This document shows, piece after piece, positions 6,911-11,609 of a DNA stretch of 11,609 bases. Within the stretch, counting starts at the first letter, position 1. The number at the start of each line of letters is the position of its first letter. This DNA is from Deltaproteobacteria bacterium (GTDB lineage: Bacteria > Bdellovibrionota > UBA1018 > UBA923): the NCBI GenBank assembly GCA_016194725.1, contig JACQAW010000431.1, positions 1 to 11,609 of the forward strand, in the 5' to 3' direction. A program made the translations under genes and the position numbers. The notes beneath the pieces were generated by a model. The model saw only the letters and a program-made list of their open reading frames with translations. It did no database searches and was not told the origin of the DNA.

Positions 6911-7780
6911 GTGATTAACATAAAGAAGATGAAATTGCGCTCGCTGCTTTTATTTCCCTTTTTGTTTTGTGCGGCCGCCGCGCTTGCCAGCGCGGCGCTT
7001 GCCAGCGCGGCGCTTGCGGGCGAGGCCGCATTCATCATCTTTGACACCTCGGGCAGCATGAACTGGAACGGCTCGGCCGGCTGCTGGGGTCCGGGCTGCG
7101 GCGATGCCCCGGACGCCATCAATACACATGCTCGCGGCAAATCCGCCGCGTCCCGTTCGACCGAGATGCGTCGCGAGTCGCGCCTGGATCACGCCAAGCG
7201 AATCGGACATGAAGTCGTCAGGAGTTTTGCCGAAAAAAATCTCGATATCGGCCTCATGGTCTTCGGGCAGGGCGGGTGCGGCAGCATCGAAGTTCTTTCG
7301 GGCTTCGGCACCGCGGATGCAAAAGGAAACGTGGGCAGGCTCATTGACGGCTTGAGTCCGCGCGGGTCAACGCCCATTGCGGAGTCCCTGCGCCGCGCGA
7401 CGGCGTACATCAAGACCAGCGGCGTGGCGGTCAAAGAGGTGACGCTGATTACCGACGGCGTCGAGACCTGCAACGGTGACCCGGTTTCGGCCGCGCGCGA
7501 GCTGCGAAAACAAACGGGCGCCAGGGTCTCTGTGATTGGGCTGGATACCAACGGCGCTGCCGAGTCGCAGCTGCGCTCGATTGCGGCCATGGGCGCCGGC
7601 AAGTATGACGCGGTCTATGCCGTGGGCAACGGCGGCGACGCCCTGGAGGCGGCATCGGGCGGCAAGGACGTTTCGTTTGACAAGCCGGACGGCAATAAGC
7701 CAAACGCCAACAAGCTGCCGCAGCTCTTGCCTCCCGGAGCTCTTGGTCCGGACAAGGATGGCAACAGGCCGTTCAACTGA
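6911..7780 (+). CDS. exported von Willebrand factor A (VWA) domain protein
   Basis: This is a 289-residue secreted VWA protein. Residues 1-36 are a Sec signal peptide (basic INIKKMKLR, hydrophobic core, repeated ALASA, probable cleavage after ALA36). The VWA fold starts at once with FIIFDTSGSM (41-50). All metal-site (MIDAS) positions are present: Asp45, Ser47, Ser49, Thr154 in GSTPIAESL, and Asp182 in LITDGVETC. An insertion of about 40 residues after the first motif (51-90) holds Cys58 and Cys63. The domain ends near 235; the tail is Gly/Asn/Pro-rich. Such domains bind protein partners through a divalent metal. The start could be GTG 6911 or ATG 6929; neither has a good ribosome site. It is divergent from the synthetase with almost no gap and converges on the 994-residue protein 6 nt away. 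Confidence 0.85.
   Translation: MINIKKMKLRSLLLFPFLFCAAAALASAALASAALAGEAAFIIFDTSGSMNWNGSAGCWGPGCGDAPDAINTHARGKSAASRSTEMRRESRLDHAKRIGHEVVRSFAEKNLDIGLMVFGQGGCGSIEVLSGFGTADAKGNVGRLIDGLSPRGSTPIAESLRRATAYIKTSGVAVKEVTLITDGVETCNGDPVSAARELRKQTGARVSVIGLDTNGAAESQLRSIAAMGAGKYDAVYAVGNGGDALEAASGGKDVSFDKPDGNKPNANKLPQLLPPGALGPDKDGNRPFN
6981..7025 (+). repeat. 15-bp tandem repeat inside a signal peptide
   Basis: The 15-mer CGCTTGCCAGCGCGG occurs twice without a mismatch (6981-6995, 6996-7010) and a third time with three changes (7011-7025). It is in frame and encodes the repeated ALASA segment of the signal peptide of the VWA protein. The unit is a multiple of three, so gain or loss of copies would only change the length of the hydrophobic and cleavage region. 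Confidence 0.9.
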
Positions 7781-7786
7781 CCGTCG

Positions 7787-10771
7787 TCAAGGTTTGGCCG
7801 GTGCAGGCACCGAACCCGGTGCCGAGGCCGCAACCACCATCGACGGCGTTCTCTTCTTATAGCGCCGGTTGACGACCTCGAAAATCGAGACGTCTTTTTT
7901 CAGCAGATAGGGCTCATTGCCGTCGGTCTCGTTGCTCAGGCCGCCATTCGGGCCAAGCGAGCCGTCAGCGCCGGAGCCGCCAGCACCCGCGCCGTTGTGG
8001 AGCCCGAAAGTGACTCCCATGTTTCCACGGCTTTCATTCAGGCCGTTCGCAGAGTTGCTGCGACGTGAGCCGCCGCCAGGACCGCCGGCTTCAAAACCGC
8101 CCGAGGGCCCAAGGCCTGCCGTAGCAGCGTTCGTACCTGAGTTGTCACCCGTGCTGACATCAGCAGGGCCACCAGCGCCGCCGACATCAGGTCCGCCTGA
8201 AGCTTGGGTCGAGGTGGTTCCGCCTTCAGTGGTGGCTGATTTCGCGTTCGGGGTAGCCGTCGGTTTGTCGGTCGGGCTCGCGGTCGCGGCTGCGGCGGTT
8301 TTGCGCTTGAGCAGCGCTTCGCTTGCCGTCGCGGCGCCGCCCGTGTTGTTGTTGTTTGGCCCTGGCATGACTTTGGCCTGGTGAGGGCCACCGTCTGCAA
8401 TCGCCAGCTCGCGCGAACCCAGCAAGGCGGTTTCACCCTGGTTTTCCGCGCCAGAGCCGGTGACGCCGGCGTGTGGCGTAGGTGAGTTTGGATCAGGCGT
8501 TTTTGGCGGGCAGCTCGTGGTGGCAATCTCAGTCGCCTGCTCGTAGCAACCCAGCAACCCGTCGGAGAGCAAACTAGGGTCACCAGGCGGAAAGTCCATC
8601 ACCGGGCCCTGATCGCAACCCGGGCCCGCGTATATGCTCTTACATGCGGCAATCGCGTCGGTGTTGATCTTATCCTGGATCTTGCGGTCGCGGCCGTTGA
8701 CGGGGTCATACCATTCCGTCATTTGACAGTGTTCCCGTGCATAGTTTCTGACGTCAGAACACCAGCATCCACCCGTACTCAGGAAGCTGGGATTGCAGGA
8801 GCAGATCCCAGAGCCGATCGCACAAAACCCAACGGTGGCAATGCAATAGGCCGTCTCCCAGCCTGCGTTTTTGTCGCAATCCACGGCACAGGTATCATTG
8901 TTCCAAGTGCAGTCCCGGTCTTTCCCAGCGTCACTGCAGTCGCCGTTCATATGGGTATTGTAATCGTCATATACCTTTTGAACGGCTTTTTCATAAAGCT
9001 GTTCCTGCGTGAAGAGGCACGCGTTGGTCTTGACGCTGCAGACGCAGTTTGGGTCCATTGGCACTTTTTTCTCGCTGCCCCCAGGACAGGTTTCGTGCAC
9101 GAACGACTGAAGCCCCGACGCCTGCGCGTTGCTCAGCGACAGCTGGCCCGCTGACAGCAGAACCGTGGCCGCGACAAGCAGTTTCAACAACAGTTTTCGT
9201 TTATTGAATCGGCGGCGCGCGCCAAGGGCCGGCAGCAGAAAAAGCCCGCACAGCGGATGATCGGTGGCGGCGTAAGGCGCCTTGTTGGCAACGGGCTCCC
9301 AGTGGGTTGCATTCGGTTTTGCGTTCGGGCCGGTATCGGGAACCTCAACCATCTTGGGCAGCTTTGGAAAGGCGTTGTCATTGCCGTTCGCGCCCAAGCC
9401 ATCCGGCGCCAGCGCCAGCCCCTTGCTGGGCGTGAGTGGCATAAAGTCGTTGATCCACTTGCGGTACCACTTATAAATGCCGGAGTGAACCGGGCTGGTC
9501 GAGCCATTACCCCTGTTGTAACAATCATAGAGAAAACCGCGAACGGTGGGATCAGACCAAAACGGTGCCGACTTTTTCTTCGCGATCATGTTTGGCACAC
9601 TGTAGTCGATGCCGGATTTGGCAGCCGCATAGTCCTTGCAGGTGCCAAGGATTTTGCTGATTCCCATGCTGAAGGTGGCGGCTGGGCCATTGACCGGATC
9701 GTGAAAAAGCTTGTTAAAGGCGGCATCTGCCCGCAAGTTCATTTCGCAAAGCGCCGCCTGCCCAATCAGGAACTCCACGTAGTGGTGGGCATACACCAGC
9801 TGGCAGGCCATATTCGAAAAGGTGGTTGGAGCAGCGCCGCCACCGGTAGTATCGCTGGCCATTGCCTGGGCGGACGCGCCCGAGCAGTCTGAATGCACGT
9901 CAATTTTGAACTCGTCGGGTCCTGAGTTTTTGTTTGATGTAAGAACGCTGGAGCGCATAGCGGCCAGACTGGGAATGCCAGGGTCGCTGCCGGCCGCGGG
10001 CACGCCATCGACAATTCGCGAAATGCTGCGGCCAAAACCGCCGCACGGTCTGATCGGGGCATGGGTCACGGGATCGAGGACCGGGGCATTGGTGTTGGGA
10101 TCAATAAGTGCGGTGAGCCGCAGATGGCCACCCGTGGGGTCATCAAACTCCTTTTCAATGCTTTCCACCGCAGCCTGAAAAGCCTGCGGGCGCAGGCTGT
10201 TGATCCAGGTCGTCTCTTTCGGGCACATCTTCTGCACGTCAACCGGGTAGGGGCTGCCCGGCACTGCCGGCGCGAAATCGCAAAGCCCTTTGCTGGGCGG
10301 GTTAAATACCGGCGACGCAATGCTGTTTCCGCAGCTTTCTCCGCGATGGTTGATGTCGCCCGTACTCTCGGGCGAGAGTATAGGGTCGGCAAGATTGCAA
10401 AGAGGAGTCGCGAAGGTCAATGGGACAGCGGGATCTGTGGCATTGCCACTGGCGCGAGTTTGGCAAAAACCAGTGGGATTGGTGGCGTCGACCTGCAGCA
10501 AAACGCCTTCGTACAAAAAGGCGATAATGTGCCGGGTTGATTTTCTTAGCTTATCGCGAAGATGGTCGGGGGCCATCGCGATGAAATCCGTGCAGCTCAT
10601 TTGGCCGAAGGTACCGACCAAAGTCGAATCGTTGGTGCAGGAATAATTCGAAAAAATGATGTCGTTGATGATGTTGCCGGGCGGCGGGCCCGCCAGCGCG
10701 GTATTGGAAGAAAGAGTCATTAGCGTCGCCAGACGCAGAACGAAGTGAAACCTTCTTGATACGGCATTCAT
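7787..10771 (-). CDS. 994-residue exported Cys-rich protein of unknown function, apparently two secreted units joined
   Basis: I do not recognise a family. Residues 1-27 form a signal peptide (RRFHF, hydrophobic core, cleavage after ALA27). Residues 28-505 are an extracytoplasmic domain with 13 spaced cysteines (Cys45 to Cys417). Residues 506-550 hold a short hydrophobic stretch (CGLFLLPALGA), the basic RRRFNKRK (519-526), and a second signal-peptide-like core ending NAQA551. The second domain is very Cys-rich (15 Cys in 562-682; four more by 754). Residues 755-950 are low-complexity Gly/Ser/Thr/Asn/Pro, and a charged structured-looking tail follows (952-978, with VSIFEVVNRRYKK at 961-973). 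The ATG has GGGGGA six bases upstream. The frame is open throughout, with no internal start near the junction. It is divergent from the TTG-initiated gene and convergent with the VWA gene. A role in the envelope or outside the cell is inferred. Confidence 0.8.
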   Translation of the reverse strand: MNAVSRRFHFVLRLATLMTLSSNTALAGPPPGNIINDIIFSNYSCTNDSTLVGTFGQMSCTDFIAMAPDHLRDKLRKSTRHIIAFLYEGVLLQVDATNPTGFCQTRASGNATDPAVPLTFATPLCNLADPILSPESTGDINHRGESCGNSIASPVFNPPSKGLCDFAPAVPGSPYPVDVQKMCPKETTWINSLRPQAFQAAVESIEKEFDDPTGGHLRLTALIDPNTNAPVLDPVTHAPIRPCGGFGRSISRIVDGVPAAGSDPGIPSLAAMRSSVLTSNKNSGPDEFKIDVHSDCSGASAQAMASDTTGGGAAPTTFSNMACQLVYAHHYVEFLIGQAALCEMNLRADAAFNKLFHDPVNGPAATFSMGISKILGTCKDYAAAKSGIDYSVPNMIAKKKSAPFWSDPTVRGFLYDCYNRGNGSTSPVHSGIYKWYRKWINDFMPLTPSKGLALAPDGLGANGNDNAFPKLPKMVEVPDTGPNAKPNATHWEPVANKAPYAATDHPLCGLFLLPALGARRRFNKRKLLLKLLVAATVLLSAGQLSLSNAQASGLQSFVHETCPGGSEKKVPMDPNCVCSVKTNACLFTQEQLYEKAVQKVYDDYNTHMNGDCSDAGKDRDCTWNNDTCAVDCDKNAGWETAYCIATVGFCAIGSGICSCNPSFLSTGGCWCSDVRNYAREHCQMTEWYDPVNGRDRKIQDKINTDAIAACKSIYAGPGCDQGPVMDFPPGDPSLLSDGLLGCYEQATEIATTSCPPKTPDPNSPTPHAGVTGSGAENQGETALLGSRELAIADGGPHQAKVMPGPNNNNTGGAATASEALLKRKTAAAATASPTDKPTATPNAKSATTEGGTTSTQASGGPDVGGAGGPADVSTGDNSGTNAATAGLGPSGGFEAGGPGGGSRRSNSANGLNESRGNMGVTFGLHNGAGAGGSGADGSLGPNGGLSNETDGNEPYLLKKDVSIFEVVNRRYKKRTPSMVVAASAPGSVPAPAKP
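7806..7823. other. perfect inverted repeat at the convergent gene ends
   Basis: GGCACC (7806-7811) and GGTGCC (7818-7823) form a perfect 6-bp stem with the six-base loop GAACCC. It lies 26 bases past the stop of the VWA gene and inside the last codons of the 994-residue protein gene. No T run follows on either strand, so it is at best a weak attenuating hairpin between converging transcripts. Confidence 0.3.
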
Positions 10772-10777
10772 GGTCTA

Positions 10778-10783
10778 TCCCCC
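10778..10783 (-). promoter_or_regulatory. ribosome binding site of the 994-residue protein gene
   Basis: On the minus strand GGGGGA ends six bases before the ATG at 10769-10771. This, with the signal peptide that follows directly, fixes the start of the long Cys-rich protein. Confidence 0.55.
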
Positions 10784-10802
10784 AAAATCAAGTCTCGAAC
10801 TC

Positions 10803-10832
10803 TTGCATGTACCCCTGAGATAATTGTATACT
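10803..10832 (+). promoter_or_regulatory. candidate sigma-70 promoter for the TTG-initiated exported gene
   Basis: TTGCAT (10803-10808) and TATACT (10827-10832) are separated by 18 bases, giving an expected transcript start near 10839. That leaves a leader of about 40 bases before the TTG at 10878 and places the in-frame ATG at 10833 at or before the transcript start. On the minus strand the same GTATAC core can act as a -10 (TATACA) with TTAACA 18 bases upstream, so the two divergent genes may have overlapping promoters. Confidence 0.45.
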
Positions 10833-10865
10833 ATGTACATCGGGTATTTGTTAAATTTTAGATCC

Positions 10866-10870
10866 AGGGG
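10866..10870 (+). promoter_or_regulatory. ribosome binding site deciding a TTG start
   Basis: AGGGG ends seven bases before the TTG at 10878-10880. The alternative in-frame ATG at 10833 lies 15 codons earlier, has no such site and overlaps the candidate -10 box, so the TTG is preferred. Confidence 0.55.
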
Positions 10871-10877
10871 TATCCAC

Positions 10878-11609
10878 TTGAAACCACAAAACAAAGTTTG
10901 GGCAGTAGTCCCGTTGGTTTTACTGATTTTAAGTCTTCCAGCAGGGGCCGATGGCGGCCGAGGCGGTTCGAGCCCCGGCTCAAGAGGCGGCAGTGCAAGT
11001 GGCGGCGGAAGTGGCGGTGGCACGCTGCCCGCTTCAACTGGCGCCGATATTGTCGTGAAGCATGCCCAGGCCAGCTATGAATATCGCAGCTATGTGAGCG
11101 CCAACCCCAACAGTACGGCCGCGGATCGACAAGCCAAATACAACGAGCTTTTCGCGGAATCGAACAAGCTAACTGAAAAAAGCCTGCGCGCCCAGGGCAA
11201 GGCATATTACGCCGCTTTCATGGAAGGCGCCGCAGTTCCTTACAAGAAGCTTGAAAAGCTGGATGGCAAGGCAAGCGAAGAGCTGGCAAAAAAGACTTCT
11301 CAGATGTTGAAGAACGCGAAGCTGGCTGGCAAAGGCGGAAAAGGCAATTCGCCAGGCACGACCGTGGGACGCACCGGAGTTTCTGATCGCAACAAGACCA
11401 ACAACGCCCGCAACAGCGAAACGCCGGTTGGCAGAAATCACGCAGCCACCCCGCCGCCGAAAGTGGGCGGCGCGGATGCGGTATCGTTTGGTACTTCTGA
11501 TTCGGATGCGGACCTGGATTACGCTTCGGTTGAATCGCCAAAGGGCGTCGCGCAGGCCAACGCCAAACCGGGTACGCCGGCACCTGCATCACCAAGTGTC
11601 ACGGCGCCA
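10878..11609 (+). CDS. exported Gly-rich protein of unknown function, open to the right window edge
   Basis: This frame runs 244 codons without a stop to the end of the window. Starting at TTG, the product has a Sec signal peptide (KPQNK, then VWAVVPLVLLILSL, cleavage after PAGA24). A Gly/Ser-rich spacer (25-50) follows. Residues about 58-150 are charged and probably helical (Lys/Glu/Ala/Tyr). The remainder (151-244) is a disordered Gly/Asn/Pro/Asp-rich stretch. There is no cysteine in the visible part, in contrast to its divergent neighbour. No family is recognised. Support comes from the ribosome site, the candidate promoter, the signal peptide and an amino-acid make-up that reads as protein, while the overlapping minus frames are Arg/Pro-rich shadows. 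If the ATG at 10833 were used instead, the signal peptide would gain 15 residues. Confidence 0.72.
   Translation, partial: MKPQNKVWAVVPLVLLILSLPAGADGGRGGSSPGSRGGSASGGGSGGGTLPASTGADIVVKHAQASYEYRSYVSANPNSTAADRQAKYNELFAESNKLTEKSLRAQGKAYYAAFMEGAAVPYKKLEKLDGKASEELAKKTSQMLKNAKLAGKGGKGNSPGTTVGRTGVSDRNKTNNARNSETPVGRNHAATPPPKVGGADAVSFGTSDSDADLDYASVESPKGVAQANAKPGTPAPASPSVTAP

Noticed and set aside
6102..6914. 270-codon plus-strand frame opposite the alarmone synthetase
   Set aside because: The synthetase on the other strand has clear catalytic motifs; this frame has no recognisable domain and ends inside the opposing start region.
6968..6970. Cys20 in the VWA signal peptide as a lipobox cysteine
   Set aside because: The preceding residues are F-L-F, not the small residue required at -1, and a standard signal peptidase I site follows at ALA36.
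7917..8583. Pro/Ala/Arg-rich frames on both strands across the low-complexity part of the 994-residue protein
   Set aside because: They are shadows of the Gly/Ser/Thr-rich linker; none has a ribosome site or a recognisable fold.
10833..10877. ATG at 10833 as start of the right-edge gene
   Set aside because: It lacks a ribosome site, overlaps the candidate -10 box and would put an odd 15-residue extension before an otherwise normal signal peptide; TTG 10878 is preferred.
1..11609. tRNA, rRNA, CRISPR array, insertion sequence, integrase or attachment site
   Set aside because: I looked for cloverleaf arms, regularly spaced repeats, transposase motifs and terminal inverted repeats and found nothing that holds up.

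Overview
The window looks like chromosomal DNA of a moderately GC-rich Gram-negative bacterium. Several products carry Sec-type signal peptides, there is a cation/proton antiporter and a bacterial-type HisRS, and gene spacing is tight with GTG and TTG starts alongside ATG. The style of the large secreted hypothetical proteins (Cys-rich modules, Gly/Ser/Asn linkers) would fit a Bdellovibrionota or deltaproteobacterial-type genome. That is only an impression; nothing in the window fixes the taxon.

Left part (1-5146) is housekeeping-like. A class I SAM-dependent methyltransferase, cut by the left edge, is followed 4 nt later by a 733-residue CPA2/Kef-type cation:proton antiporter with two C-terminal TrkA_C (RCK_C) domains. 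Converging on them from the minus strand is a hisS-DUF72 pair (13-nt gap).

Middle part (5147-6908): a small, highly charged exported coiled-coil protein on the plus strand faces a minus-strand stand-alone RelA/SpoT-type (p)ppGpp synthetase. The synthetase has the key catalytic residues, no HD hydrolase domain and a long helical C-terminal extension. A candidate terminator lies between the two genes.

Right part (6911-11609) is the accessory-looking region and codes for three exported proteins of unknown job. The first is a VWA-domain protein with an intact MIDAS site, whose signal peptide contains a 15-bp tandem repeat. The second is a 994-residue Cys-rich protein that reads as two secreted proteins joined head to tail through a membrane hairpin, ending in a low-complexity linker and a short charged tail. 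The third is a divergent Gly-rich exported protein starting at a TTG (10878) and open to the right edge. The last two share a 106-bp divergent promoter region with overlapping candidate -10 elements on GTATAC. I infer, without proof, that these three form an envelope or extracellular module. No RNA gene, CRISPR array, insertion sequence or integrase was recognised, and no gene-free stretch exceeds 300 bases.
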